Source: Legionella sp. MW5194 (GTDB lineage: Bacteria; Pseudomonadota; Gammaproteobacteria; Legionellales; Legionellaceae). Taken from it: DNA of 64,000 nt. Numbering within the stretch: the first letter of the stretch is position 1; every line of letters starts with the position of its first letter. The notes under the pieces were generated by a model. It made no database searches. It saw only the letters and a list, made by a program, of their open reading frames with translations, and was not told where the DNA came from. The stretch is from the NCBI RefSeq assembly GCF_016864235.1, contig NZ_CP045732.1:744001-808000 (forward strand), given 5' to 3'. Below, piece by piece: positions 9,891 through 18,775 of this stretch. A program made the translations under genes and the position numbers.

Positions 9891-10307
9891 TCAACTGGCT
9901 GATCTTAAATATTTTTGCAATAGAGACAACAGAATGTGCGTATCAATTGGCTTTTTCATAAAAAATTCATTTTCTCTCTGTTCCATGCGTTCTATTCTAC
10001 CGTTTGCCGAGGTCACAATCGTAGGAATGGCCGCTAAGTAAGGCCATTGAGCCTGAACGTCGCGAAATGCAAAACCATCCATCTCAGGCATCATTAAATC
10101 CAGAAGAATCAGGGAGGGGCATAGTTCATTTTTTAACAGGGTCAAGGCATGGCGGCCGTTATCAGCACAACAGACAGTGTATCCCTGTAACTCGATAAAC
10201 CAGACCATGGCTTCCTTGACTTCTGGATTATCTTCCACAATAAGAATATCGATGGTTTTTAATCCATGCTTTCTGTTATCCTGCGGTTTAATAACCCGGT
10301 TATTCAA
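9891..10307 (-). CDS. Single-domain response regulator (CheY-like receiver)
   Basis: A 138-residue receiver domain with no output domain: acidic pair in ILIVEDNPEV, phospho-acceptor Asp in LILLDLMMPEMDG, Thr/Ser switch in PTIVTSA and conserved Lys in FFMKKPID. The start is TTG at 10307, preceded by AAGGA 7 nt upstream. The downstream MEDS kinase gene begins shortly after its stop, so it is the likely phosphodonor. With no DNA-binding or enzymatic domain it presumably acts by protein contact or as a relay. Confidence 0.85.
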   Translation of the reverse strand: MNNRVIKPQDNRKHGLKTIDILIVEDNPEVKEAMVWFIELQGYTVCCADNGRHALTLLKNELCPSLILLDLMMPEMDGFAFRDVQAQWPYLAAIPTIVTSANGRIERMEQRENEFFMKKPIDTHILLSLLQKYLRSAS

Positions 10308-10516
10308 TTCGCTATCCTTCTCTTTTTGCTAATCGTATCAGTTTCTCCAATCCGTTGCTGCAAAAACACAGATTAAACACTTGTTTCCAACACACGATAT
10401 TAAATAATCGCAGGCCGAATCTTAAGGGGCCATCGATTTAAATTGACAATCAATAAGACGCTTCTTAAAGTTAAACGCTTAAACGCGCAGTTAGGGCAAC
10501 TTCAAGCGGATACTGT

Positions 10517-11683
10517 ATGACTAACATATGGACAGGCATAGTCTTCCCGATTACCTATCTTTACCTCGTAAGGATTATGGGTGTGCTTTTGTTTACCCCT
10601 ATTTTTTCTGCGTCCATTGAACACATTCCCCACGCCACCCCCTTTCTAGTGGGTGTGGCGATAGGCATATTCGGCTTGACGCAAGCCATTCTTCAAATCC
10701 CTTTTGGTGCGTGGTCGGATAAATTCGGCAGAAAAAAATTAATCAACATCGGTTTGTCCTGCTACTTGCTGGGCAGTGTGTTGGGCATTATGGCGGGCTC
10801 CGTCTACACGCTAATCCTGGCACGCATTGTTCAGGGGTTGGGGGCCATATCAGCTGTTTTAAGTGCGTTGCTGGTGGATTTGACGCCTGAATCAGTCCGG
10901 TTAAAAGCGTTTGTTTTCCTGGGCATCATGATTGCTATCCTGTTCATGGTGTGTATGGTTATCTCACCGGTTCTCGTGGATTATTTCGGTCTGTCGGTTT
11001 TATTTTACATTCTGGCAGGGTTGTCATTGACAGGGCTTGTGATTAATCAGTATGTCATACCCAATCCGGGCAGAAACCTGACTCCGAGTATTGAGCGCGC
11101 TTCGATAAGGGGCTTGCTTAAGGATAAAAAATTATCGGTTCTTAACCACAGTATTTTGATTCAGCACCTGCTGGTGTGCTCGACGTTTTATGCCGTTCCT
11201 ATTGTATTAAAACACTTGGTCCAACGAGGTGAGTTAAGCAGTGCACTTTATTTTTATGCGCCTTCGTTGAGCTTAAGCTTTGTTTTGATTGTCCCCCTCA
11301 TCCGGCTTTCTGAAACATACCGGCTAGCCAAACCGTTATTCCTCGTAACCATTGCGACCTACAGTGTCATTCAGTTCAGCATGGGTTTTAAGCCGGGAAT
11401 TCACACGCTCATTTTTTTATTTACGTTGTATTTTACAGCCTTTAATTTTATTGAAAGCAATTTGTACGCTTTTATTTCTAACCACTGTTCCCCTGCTACC
11501 CGCGGAACGGTGCTTGGACTATTTAACAGCTATCAGTTTTTGGGCTTTTTCCTTGGCGGGGTATGTGCCGGAGTAATTGATCAGTTTTTTCCGCTGCATA
11601 CCCTTTTCATCTTTAATGGTCTGCTTGCTGTGGTGTGGTTTTTTTATTCCTTCCGCCTGTTTAAGCAGGATAATAGGCCATAG
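10517..11683 (+). CDS. MFS transporter, YajR-like
   Basis: A 388-residue inner-membrane protein with about 12 hydrophobic segments. The MFS motif A is clear (GAWSDKFGRKK, near residues 68-78), followed by LARIVQGLGAISAV in the fourth segment, typical of drug-proton antiporters. It is close to YajR-type carriers in its start (TPIFSASI-EHIP) but ends after the twelfth segment without YajR's extra cytoplasmic domain. Substrate unknown. It is followed 24 nt later by tspO in the same direction. Confidence 0.8.
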   Translation: MTNIWTGIVFPITYLYLVRIMGVLLFTPIFSASIEHIPHATPFLVGVAIGIFGLTQAILQIPFGAWSDKFGRKKLINIGLSCYLLGSVLGIMAGSVYTLILARIVQGLGAISAVLSALLVDLTPESVRLKAFVFLGIMIAILFMVCMVISPVLVDYFGLSVLFYILAGLSLTGLVINQYVIPNPGRNLTPSIERASIRGLLKDKKLSVLNHSILIQHLLVCSTFYAVPIVLKHLVQRGELSSALYFYAPSLSLSFVLIVPLIRLSETYRLAKPLFLVTIATYSVIQFSMGFKPGIHTLIFLFTLYFTAFNFIESNLYAFISNHCSPATRGTVLGLFNSYQFLGFFLGGVCAGVIDQFFPLHTLFIFNGLLAVVWFFYSFRLFKQDNRP

Positions 11684-11707
11684 TAAAACGTTTAACAGGA
11701 GAAAGCG

Positions 11708-12181
11708 TTGAAAATAAAAAAAGGGGTTCAACTCATTCTCTGGATTATTGCCCTTCAGGGCATGGGATTTCTTTTGGGCCTGTTAACCAAAGCCAACATC
11801 TTCCCCTGGTATGAACACTTGGAGAAGTCCAGTTTAACGCCTCCGCCCTGGGTGTTTTCCACAGTCTGGAGCCTGTTGTATCTGCTGCTTGCCATCGTCG
11901 GCTGGGTCTTGTGGACGAATAGAAAAGAGCCTCGTGTCAGGCTGTTGTTTTACCTTTATGTGTTACAACTGCTCATGAATTGGAGCTGGACGCCTTTCTT
12001 TTTTCAGTGGCATTGGACGGGGTTTAGTCTGCTGTGGATTATCCTGATTGCCAGTCTGACGGGGATAATCATTTATCGTCTGTATCCTGAAAAAAGGACC
12101 CTTGCTGTCTTGTTAATGCCTTATCTGGTCTGGCTCGTGTTTGCCGCTTACCTCAATGGCGTTATCTGGCTGTGGAATTAG
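11708..12181 (+). CDS. tspO: TspO/MBR-family tryptophan-rich membrane protein
   Basis: 157 residues, five hydrophobic segments, and the conserved features of the family: PWYEHLEKSSLTPPPWVFSTVW in the first loop, repeated Trp-rich segments (LLMNWSWTPFFFQWHW) and the closing AAYLNGVIWLWN. TspO proteins bind porphyrins and sterols and influence tetrapyrrole and stress regulation. Start is TTG at 11708 with AGGAG 7 nt upstream. It probably shares a transcript with the MFS gene before it and converges on the trehalase gene. Confidence 0.88.
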   Translation: MKIKKGVQLILWIIALQGMGFLLGLLTKANIFPWYEHLEKSSLTPPPWVFSTVWSLLYLLLAIVGWVLWTNRKEPRVRLLFYLYVLQLLMNWSWTPFFFQWHWTGFSLLWIILIASLTGIIIYRLYPEKRTLAVLLMPYLVWLVFAAYLNGVIWLWN

Positions 12182-12224
12182 CGGAAAAGGCATTTTCAGA
12201 CAGCCTTGCAGGCGCCGCTGGATT

Positions 12225-13754
12225 TTAAGCGGCGTCCAACTCATTAAGAAATAACAAATACACGCCATTGGTCCAGCCAAAACCAACTTCATTGCTGGTG
12301 TAGCTGTAATGGATTTTTCCGGATGTATGGATGCTTTCATCCAACACGTCGTATTTTTCAAAAACGGCCTGCGTTTTTGCAAATCCCTTGTTCACCGTAT
12401 TGACAAATCGTTGGGCTAAATCCAGCGCTTCTGAGCGGTACCCATACCGTTTTAATCCCTCCACGGCAAAATAGTGCATGGGAGCCCAGCCAAAGGGAGC
12501 ATCCCACTGCACTCCCTGTTTATAAGGGCTGGCCAAGAGCCCGCCTTTACCCATTAAAAGAGGCAGGTTTCTTACCACTGCCTTGGCTTGTTCCTTGGTC
12601 GCCAGGCCTGCCCACAATGGATAAAGCGTGGTAGCAAACAGGTATGGCCGTAATTGTTTGGTTTTGTGATTGTAATCAAAGTAAAAACCGCGTTGATTAT
12701 CCCATAAGTATTGATTGATGCGTGCGGCACGTTGGCTCGCCCGTTTCTGCCAGACTGAAGCGGATTTGGAACGGTTCAAAAGGGTATAAATTTCACCCGT
12801 TTCTTTTTCCATTTGATAAAGAAAAACATTTAAATCAACGGGGATATAATCAACGATGGCTGCGCCAAAAGGCCCATATTTATTCGAGATATCCAATCCT
12901 GACTCCCGTACTGTCCTATCGGCTAGATAAAAGGCCGGCGTTAATGTCCCACGGTTGGCGTCGTAATACAGGGACTTGTCATAATCACGAATGTTATGGG
13001 TTTTAAAATAGCGTAACACGTTCTGATAATAGGTCTCCGATTCTTCAGGAGCAGGCCCTTCACCCTGAGCGTAATAACGCGACAACCCGGTTTCGGCATT
13101 CAAATGCGGTGGACTTACCCAGAATTGATAAAAGGTATTGATCGCAGGAAGAGTGTTTTCTAACCATTGCTTATCGTGAGTTCGGCGGTAATAAGCCAGG
13201 ATCATTCCTGTTAATAAAGGGGGTTGGGATCGTTGTAAATAATACGTGCGATTCGCATTGAGGATGGTACCGTAATGATTAATTTCATATATCAGGTTGT
13301 CCACCATGCATCTGGCCAATTGTAGTCTGCCGCTTTCAAGTAATCCCAGTTGAATAAAATAGCTGTCCCAGCCATACATTTCATTAAATCGACCGCCGGG
13401 TACAACATAAGGGTGGGGTAAATAAAGCAGTCCATGCTCCTGGATATGGCTTACATCTTCAGGCAGAGTCCGAATGATCACAGGCTTCTTCGCTGATTTG
13501 GATGTGCCGGCAACACGGTTTTTAATGTGTTGCAGGTTTTCCCGGCGAGAAACATAGAGGATAGTCTGAGTTGAGTTCAATTTGTCATCTGCATGTGACC
13601 AGTCCAATTGATTCGTATCCCTGACCAGGACATCCCAGGTCGACTCCACGTAGGCTTTGACCTGTTCAGTCATCCTGTCTTTAACGGCTGCTGCCCTGCT
13701 ACTGAACCCGCTGATTAGCAGCAGGATTATCCAATAGCTCATCCATTTCTGCAT
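12225..13754 (-). CDS. treA: Periplasmic alpha,alpha-trehalase (GH37)
   Basis: 509 residues. Both trehalase signatures are present: PGGRFNEMYGWDSYF near residue 120 and QWDAPFGWAP near residue 425; the Glu-rich C-terminal stretch EKYDVL and the closing FGWTNGVYL are also typical. The enzyme hydrolyses trehalose to two glucoses. The start MQKWMSYWIILLLISGFSS is a signal peptide, so it acts in the periplasm. No sugar transporter or kinase for the product lies next to it. Confidence 0.92.
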   Translation of the reverse strand: MQKWMSYWIILLLISGFSSRAAAVKDRMTEQVKAYVESTWDVLVRDTNQLDWSHADDKLNSTQTILYVSRRENLQHIKNRVAGTSKSAKKPVIIRTLPEDVSHIQEHGLLYLPHPYVVPGGRFNEMYGWDSYFIQLGLLESGRLQLARCMVDNLIYEINHYGTILNANRTYYLQRSQPPLLTGMILAYYRRTHDKQWLENTLPAINTFYQFWVSPPHLNAETGLSRYYAQGEGPAPEESETYYQNVLRYFKTHNIRDYDKSLYYDANRGTLTPAFYLADRTVRESGLDISNKYGPFGAAIVDYIPVDLNVFLYQMEKETGEIYTLLNRSKSASVWQKRASQRAARINQYLWDNQRGFYFDYNHKTKQLRPYLFATTLYPLWAGLATKEQAKAVVRNLPLLMGKGGLLASPYKQGVQWDAPFGWAPMHYFAVEGLKRYGYRSEALDLAQRFVNTVNKGFAKTQAVFEKYDVLDESIHTSGKIHYSYTSNEVGFGWTNGVYLLFLNELDAA

Positions 13755-13829
13755 ACTGTGACCCCATGATCTAATCCATGACCATCCAGAGTAGCTTTCT
13801 TTTAAGCAGGATAAAAGCGTTATGAATAA

Positions 13830-13849
13830 CCCTCTTCCCGGGAAGAGGG
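13830..13849. terminator. Perfect 20-nt GC-rich palindrome
   Basis: CCCTCTTCCCGGGAAGAGGG is an exact inverted repeat between the end of the small reverse-strand gene (13878) and the trehalase start (13754). It could end the upstream transcript, but neither side has a clear T run, so it may instead be a protein-binding or RNA-folding site. Confidence 0.4.
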
Positions 13850-13877
13850 CGGTTCAATGGGTGTGAAGCGGATGCGA

Positions 13878-14042
13878 CTAATCTTTAAAATGGGCATTGT
13901 TGTAGTCATTTTCCTCTTTGCTTCGCTGATCTTCTCTCCAATCCCATTTTCCGGAGCCGCCAGAAACTTTTTGAAGGTCTTTTTCAGCCATTTTTTTGGT
14001 TTTATTTAAGCGATTTTTAGAGCGTTCGAGTGTCTTTTTCAT
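13878..14042 (-). CDS. 54-residue basic peptide with double-glycine-type leader
   Basis: ATG at 14042 to TAG at 13878, 54 codons. The first half is lysine-rich and ends in EKDLQKVSGG, which fits the pattern of double-glycine leaders (L-x(3,4)-V/I-x-GG) cut by C39 peptidase transporters. The rest, after GG, is about 24 residues, very polar, with two Trp and many acidic residues and no cysteine. It lies 54 nt after the deaminase-like gene on the same strand, so the pair may be one transcript. No C39 transporter is in the window. Coding status rests on the intact frame, start and composition; function is unknown. Confidence 0.5.
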   Translation of the reverse strand: MKKTLERSKNRLNKTKKMAEKDLQKVSGGSGKWDWREDQRSKEENDYNNAHFKD

Positions 14043-14096
14043 ACTGTTAATCCAAATTGTCTGACTTATTTAAGCATAGTATAAAAAGATGAAACG

Positions 14097-14753
14097 TCAC
14101 TGCCCGCACTTTTCCATTTTTTGTGCCAATACGCTGTGAAGAAGCGGATCAGCCTGTTGAATAAACGGCGCTTGCTCTTGCACGGTGTGGTTAAACCGAT
14201 AAAGGTATTGCACTTTAAATTTGGTGTTTACAAACAACGGTGCATCCAGTGCCTTGTAATGGCCTTTTTCAAAGAACACTGACAATTTTTTATTGCAGCC
14301 GGCTGGAAGGAAAAAACCATTAATACGGCATGCGTCACTGTGTTTCTTTTCACCCTCTTCGGCACAGGGGGCGTGCGAGAGGAAAACGGTGATGTTAATG
14401 ATTTTTTGTTCGGGAAACGCGGTTTTAAATTGGCTTAGCACGTCAGGGAAACCGCGAATCAGATTTTCTTCTGCGTGATTGGACTCTGGAAATACCGCCG
14501 TTTCGTTATTTGCCAGCATGAACTGATAAAGGCGTTGTGTTTTTTCCCTCTCCTTCTCTTTGGAGATCTGGCCTGACAATGCGCTGCTGAGTGCTACCTT
14601 GGCTCTTGCCTGTTTGATCGTGGCAACCTCCGGAGATGGATTACTGCGAAAAACAAAATAAGCCTGGCCGTTTAAACTAATGATGGCAATTACTTCCTTG
14701 GGTTTGCGTTGCAAGACGGCCATTGTTTCTGAAAGGGAGCGGTACAGCTTCAT
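14097..14753 (-). CDS. Deaminase-fold-like protein (HAE and PC...C motifs)
   Basis: 218 residues, no signal peptide. The middle carries SNHAEENLI (HAE, near residue 93), then a predicted strand INITVFLSHAPCAEEG with PC near residue 128, a second Cys about ten residues later (DAC) and a third in AGCNKKL. This order, HxE then PCx(n)C, is the zinc site layout of the cytidine-deaminase superfamily, with an unusually wide gap between the two cysteines. Stand-alone deaminase-like proteins of unknown target occur in intracellular bacteria. Base deaminase, toxin or effector are all possible; I cannot decide. The small GG-leader gene follows it. Confidence 0.5.
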   Translation of the reverse strand: MKLYRSLSETMAVLQRKPKEVIAIISLNGQAYFVFRSNPSPEVATIKQARAKVALSSALSGQISKEKEREKTQRLYQFMLANNETAVFPESNHAEENLIRGFPDVLSQFKTAFPEQKIINITVFLSHAPCAEEGEKKHSDACRINGFFLPAGCNKKLSVFFEKGHYKALDAPLFVNTKFKVQYLYRFNHTVQEQAPFIQQADPLLHSVLAQKMEKCGQ

Positions 14754-14955
14754 TCGATTCTTCCTGTGCTATCGGTCAGTCAACGTCTAATCACTATATT
14801 GTTCTCACGCTGAACGGTCAATAGAAACACAGTCAGTTTTTTTTGATGCAGATTGGAAAGACTATCCTCACCTTTTAAACACAGTTTGCGTTTTAATTTG
14901 CAAAATGCGCGATCGCAGCCAAATAATATACCAAGGAAATCCAATTAAGTACCGC

Positions 14956-16329
14956 ATGAAAAAATGGACTGGTTTTCTTATCGTGCTGACGATAATGGTT
15001 TTGGGGGCTTATTACGTGATGGGATGGATGGCCATGCGTACATTAAGCCAGAACATCAACGCCCTGCCTGACAGCCCTGTCTTTACCATTTCACTGGAAA
15101 AATACCATCGCGGCTGGTTTTCATCGCATGCTCTGTTGCACTTCAAGCTTCATATTCCACCCCAGACTGTCACCGAAGCGGATGGGCAGACGACGATGGG
15201 GCCGCCTGTGACGATTCGACTGGGATTTCCTTTGTTGATTCAGCATGGCCCTGTCATTGTCACTGAGACGGGCCTTCGTTTTGGAACAGCGCAGGTAACA
15301 ACTCGCCCCGCCACCCACTATGGCGCGCTGATCAGTTACCTGAACAAAACCATCATGACCTATACCTTGCCTGCGATGACGCTGTACACGGAAATCAATC
15401 CTTCCCTGGGCGGCTTTCAGTTCGATTGGCAAGGACTCCGCCTGTGGCTGGGTTTGTCACCGCATTTAAATGGGTTTGAAAGTCATCTTAACGCGGGTGG
15501 TTTAACCATTGACTCAAAGGATTTTAAGTTAACACTGCAGAAAATCGTCAGTGAGACGGAATCAACACGCTATCAGGAGTGGCTGTGGGTGGGGAAAACC
15601 CGGCTTTTCCTCCCTTCCCTGACCTTTAGTACCCCTGGGCAGAAGTGGTTTGATCTGAAGCGCTTTGATTTGACCGTCACCAATCAGGTGGAGGATGACA
15701 GCCTGCGGTTTGATTGGCAATTATCCCTGCAAAAGCTGTTTGCAAACAACCAGACCTATGGCCCGGCCACGATGAAATTGAGCATTCGCAGGGTGGACAT
15801 GGCCGCATTTGCGAAAATCAATCAGCAGCTGTGGAATTCCGCAGCGCAAAGCAACCCGGACAGGGCGATGATGGCTGTGATGATGGCATTGCCTGACTTG
15901 CTCGCCAAAGGGCCTGTTATCGAACTGTCGGCGCTTGATTTAACCCTGCCTGAGGGCAAAGTGCTTGGTCATTTTAAAGTGATTTTCCCTGAGGTTCATC
16001 CCAAAGACGATGCAACATTCATGAAAAAAGTGCACGGTGAAGGGCAATTCCGAGCGCCGGTGAAGGTTGTCAAAGCCTTGTTAATGCAATCACTGAAGCA
16101 GCATGTGCCACCGTCCACGCCTGCGGCTTCAAGGGAGCAGGCCCTGACGTTAGAGTCGGCGAATCCAGTCCCTGCCAATGAGCAGCTGGATGTTGAACAG
16201 CAGGCGGATCAACTGCTTAAGGATTACCTCAGCCGGGGTATTTTAAAACAGGAAGGGGACGATTACGTGTTAACCTTCAAGTTGGAAAATGAGCAATTGA
16301 TGGTCAATGGCCACCCTTTCAAGCCTTAA
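14956..16329 (+). CDS. DUF945 (YdgA-like) membrane-anchored protein
   Basis: The protein opens with MKKWTGFLIVLTIMVLGAYY, a single membrane anchor, followed by a long mainly beta region including SLEKYHRGWFSSHA near the start, the hallmark of DUF945 proteins. Length (about 457 residues) fits the family, whose members sit in the inner membrane facing the periplasm and have no firmly known role. An ATG at 14905 would add 17 polar residues before the anchor; neither start has a well-placed ribosome site, and the one giving an immediate anchor is preferred. Confidence 0.75.
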   Translation: MKKWTGFLIVLTIMVLGAYYVMGWMAMRTLSQNINALPDSPVFTISLEKYHRGWFSSHALLHFKLHIPPQTVTEADGQTTMGPPVTIRLGFPLLIQHGPVIVTETGLRFGTAQVTTRPATHYGALISYLNKTIMTYTLPAMTLYTEINPSLGGFQFDWQGLRLWLGLSPHLNGFESHLNAGGLTIDSKDFKLTLQKIVSETESTRYQEWLWVGKTRLFLPSLTFSTPGQKWFDLKRFDLTVTNQVEDDSLRFDWQLSLQKLFANNQTYGPATMKLSIRRVDMAAFAKINQQLWNSAAQSNPDRAMMAVMMALPDLLAKGPVIELSALDLTLPEGKVLGHFKVIFPEVHPKDDATFMKKVHGEGQFRAPVKVVKALLMQSLKQHVPPSTPAASREQALTLESANPVPANEQLDVEQQADQLLKDYLSRGILKQEGDDYVLTFKLENEQLMVNGHPFKP

Positions 16330-16336
16330 GCCAGGC

Positions 16337-16358
16337 GGGCGTGAACTGATTCACGCCC
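16337..16358. terminator. Hairpin between convergent genes
   Basis: A 9-bp perfect stem (GGGCGTGAA / TTCACGCCC) with a 4-nt loop sits between two converging stop codons at 16329 and 16367. No long T run follows on either strand, so it may be a weak or two-way terminator. Confidence 0.5.
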
Positions 16359-16366
16359 AAGCGTCA

Positions 16367-17806
16367 TTAAGTCATCAACTGCTGGGTAGCAATGGCACCC
16401 AAGGCCACCGTAATGTGGCTTATCGTGGCATTGCTTGGCAGGTAGCTTTTAAAAAAGCCATAGTACCCGGGTTCATCCGCCTGGGGGCTGCTGGTGTGCA
16501 ATTCGTTGAGGTCCTCATCACTGCTTGTCTCTGATGCTTCTTCTGAGAAGCGTTGTCTGGTATCTGCCGTTTCCTCCTGTGTGGTCGGCGTTTGAATCGC
16601 CTGTTGAGCCAGTAGCTCATGGTATTGGTCCTTAAGGCGTTGCTTTTCCTCCTGCAAATCGCGCAATTGCTGGAGCAGTGCCTGATTCTTTTGTTCCTGT
16701 TGGGTTAATTTAACCTTTTGAAGTCGCTCGTGGGTTGTTTCATAATTTTTCTGTACCTCCTGAAGGTGGTATTGCAATTGATGGCGGTATCGTTCCCAAT
16801 CCCTGGCTGAGGACAACGCCTCGTTTTGGCTGATGGTAATTTGCTTGAGTTCGTCGTCATTGATTTCATGATGCAGGGCTTTTTCGGCGCTTTCGTATTG
16901 CAGGGCGGAGTCTTTAAGTGATTCGATGAGTTCAACAGCAAAAAAACAGGATTTTATCCAGTAATAGCATTGGGTAAACCAGGAGAGTTGTTCCCAGCGG
17001 CTTCGGCAGGAGTAATAATGTTTACTGGCTGCGTTGAACTGATTTAATTTTTGGTCGAATGAGGCGATCTTTGCCTGAATTTCGGAGCGCTGGGACGCAA
17101 AAACGGTGAGTTTTTTTTCAAGCTTGTTGCAGGCTTCAAGTCCTGAGCTGTCTTTAGGAAGGATCAATAGAGGCTTGGGCACAATGGGTTCAATGGACAC
17201 AATGGGTTCAATAGGTAAAATAGGTTCAATGGGGAGTCTTTCTTTTTCTTGCGGGGCAGGAACGGAAGCGAACAGCTTAACCAGGCGGGCAATGTAATCC
17301 TTCGGACTTTCTGTGTCGCCCCTGTCTAACTGCTCATGGATGAGAGGAATGCCATTCTGTACGCAATAGGGTTTAATCTCATCCAGAAGCGCTAAGGCTT
17401 GGCAAGCCGTCGATTTTTTCTTGTCCTCGACGGATTTAACGACAAATGAGCGAAGCATCCAAATCGAGCCTTCATACTGAACGTCACGGTAATTTTTCAG
17501 ATGCTGGTAGTAGACAATGGCAAAAATTAAGCTTTCCCGGCTGGTTATTTTCGGTAAATGAAATTCATAATCCGCTTCGTCTGTCTTAAATGCGATTTTG
17601 TTGTTAAATTTCACCGCCTCGTGATGCAGGTGATTAGCCACTTCCTTAATTTCGGTAATCCCCTGGGTTTCAATCTGAAGCCCGATGCGAATTAAATTTC
17701 TGGCGATTTGAATTTGCCGTGTATACTCTGGATTGGTTTTGACCTGGGGGAGTTGGTTGACTAAGTCTTTAAAACATTGCCAATAAACAGTCATCGAAAT
17801 CATCAT
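16367..17806 (-). CDS. Coiled-coil protein with PIEPI repeats, candidate effector
   Basis: 479 residues, no recognisable enzyme. The N-terminal 180 residues are helical. Residues about 192-212 hold a short proline-rich repeat (PIEPI three times). A short hydrophobic patch near 290 (FTQCYYWIKSCFFAVEL) precedes a long glutamine- and glutamate-rich coiled coil (about 310-420), and the C-terminus has an acidic serine-rich stretch (ASETSSDEDLNEL) and a final hydrophobic segment (ISHITVALGAIATQQL). This plan is common among Dot/Icm effectors, but no homologue is recognised and the effector label is inference. Confidence 0.5.
   Translation of the reverse strand: MMISMTVYWQCFKDLVNQLPQVKTNPEYTRQIQIARNLIRIGLQIETQGITEIKEVANHLHHEAVKFNNKIAFKTDEADYEFHLPKITSRESLIFAIVYYQHLKNYRDVQYEGSIWMLRSFVVKSVEDKKKSTACQALALLDEIKPYCVQNGIPLIHEQLDRGDTESPKDYIARLVKLFASVPAPQEKERLPIEPILPIEPIVSIEPIVPKPLLILPKDSSGLEACNKLEKKLTVFASQRSEIQAKIASFDQKLNQFNAASKHYYSCRSRWEQLSWFTQCYYWIKSCFFAVELIESLKDSALQYESAEKALHHEINDDELKQITISQNEALSSARDWERYRHQLQYHLQEVQKNYETTHERLQKVKLTQQEQKNQALLQQLRDLQEEKQRLKDQYHELLAQQAIQTPTTQEETADTRQRFSEEASETSSDEDLNELHTSSPQADEPGYYGFFKSYLPSNATISHITVALGAIATQQLMT
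17181..17235 (-). repeat. Short degenerate tandem repeat within the coiled-coil gene
   Basis: Three imperfect copies of a unit of about 18 nt (core AATGGGTTCAAT) encode the PIEPI repeats on the reverse strand. It is a coding repeat that could change copy number in frame. Confidence 0.7.
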
Positions 17807-17895
17807 CAGTCCTTTTAGATCATCCCTTGTTTTAATGTAAAGGGGTTAGGTAAAAAAATCTACACTTCTTTTCCAGGAGGATCGATGAAGCACCG

Positions 17896-18636
17896 CTAGG
17901 CAATTGAATGGAGTAACGTTCTAAGGCGAAAGGCGTCGTTGGGGGCACAACATTTTTCATCATTATCAAAATAACAGAATACCGGTTTTCCCTCGTCGTG
18001 CCAGGCTGTGATCTTGCTGGCATATCGTTTGAGCGTCTCGTTGTCGTAAGAACCCTGATAAGCCGAAGGGTTAGGGCCGTGCATGCGAATGTAGATAAAG
18101 GATCCGGTCACCAACTCCGGCGACTGGTAAGTTTTAAAATCATAAAAACACAGGCTCAAGTCATGCTGGTGCAGTAATTCGTAAAGTGGGTCACAAAACC
18201 AGCTTTTATGACGAAACTCAAAAGTGTACAGGTATTGCTTGGGTAGACTTTCAACAAAAGCCTTAAGTACCGGGATATTGACAGGCCAATAGGGTGGAAA
18301 CTGGAAAAGTATGGCCCCCAGTTTTTCCTCAAAATGACTGAATGCCTGGAGCAGGTTAACGGTACTTTCAGTAATGTCACGTAAACGCTTGATGTGAGTG
18401 ATGTAACGGTTGGCTTTGCAGGAAAAAATAAAGCCGGGCGGTGTCATGGCCACCCATTTCCTGACATTTTTTTCTTTGGGAACCTGATAAAAGCTGTTAT
18501 TCAGTTCAACGGAAGCAAATGTCTGGGTATAACACGGCAAAACCTGATCGGGCTTGATTTTTTCAGGGTAGAAAATCCCTATCCAGCCAGGATAGCTCCA
18601 GCCTGACGTACCGATATGGACACCCTTTTTTTCCAT
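17896..18636 (-). CDS. DUF72 family protein
   Basis: About 246 residues starting MEKKGVHIGTSGWSYPGW, the typical opening of DUF72 proteins, with NNSFYQVPKEKNVRKW, FSCKANRYITHIKRL, FEFRHKSWF and CYFDNDEKC further on. The family adopts a TIM-barrel-like fold and is sometimes placed near DNA-repair genes; its reaction is not established. The internal ATG is preferred because a longer start at 18723 would add about 29 residues poorly matching the family. Confidence 0.85.
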   Translation of the reverse strand: MEKKGVHIGTSGWSYPGWIGIFYPEKIKPDQVLPCYTQTFASVELNNSFYQVPKEKNVRKWVAMTPPGFIFSCKANRYITHIKRLRDITESTVNLLQAFSHFEEKLGAILFQFPPYWPVNIPVLKAFVESLPKQYLYTFEFRHKSWFCDPLYELLHQHDLSLCFYDFKTYQSPELVTGSFIYIRMHGPNPSAYQGSYDNETLKRYASKITAWHDEGKPVFCYFDNDEKCCAPNDAFRLRTLLHSIA

Positions 18637-18775
18637 GATGAGCCTGCAAAAGTCCTTTTTATAACTATAGACGCTGTCGCGGCCCTGCGGGCGTCTGCGC
18701 GATTTTGTTCTGTTAATAATCACATAATAATTTTTAATTACAATTAGATCATGTTTCGATTATTTTGTTGCAAAA

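Noticed and set aside
17181-17235. Repeated units as a possible CRISPR or mobile-element remnant
   Set aside because: Imperfect short units in frame encoding PIEPI within a coding sequence.
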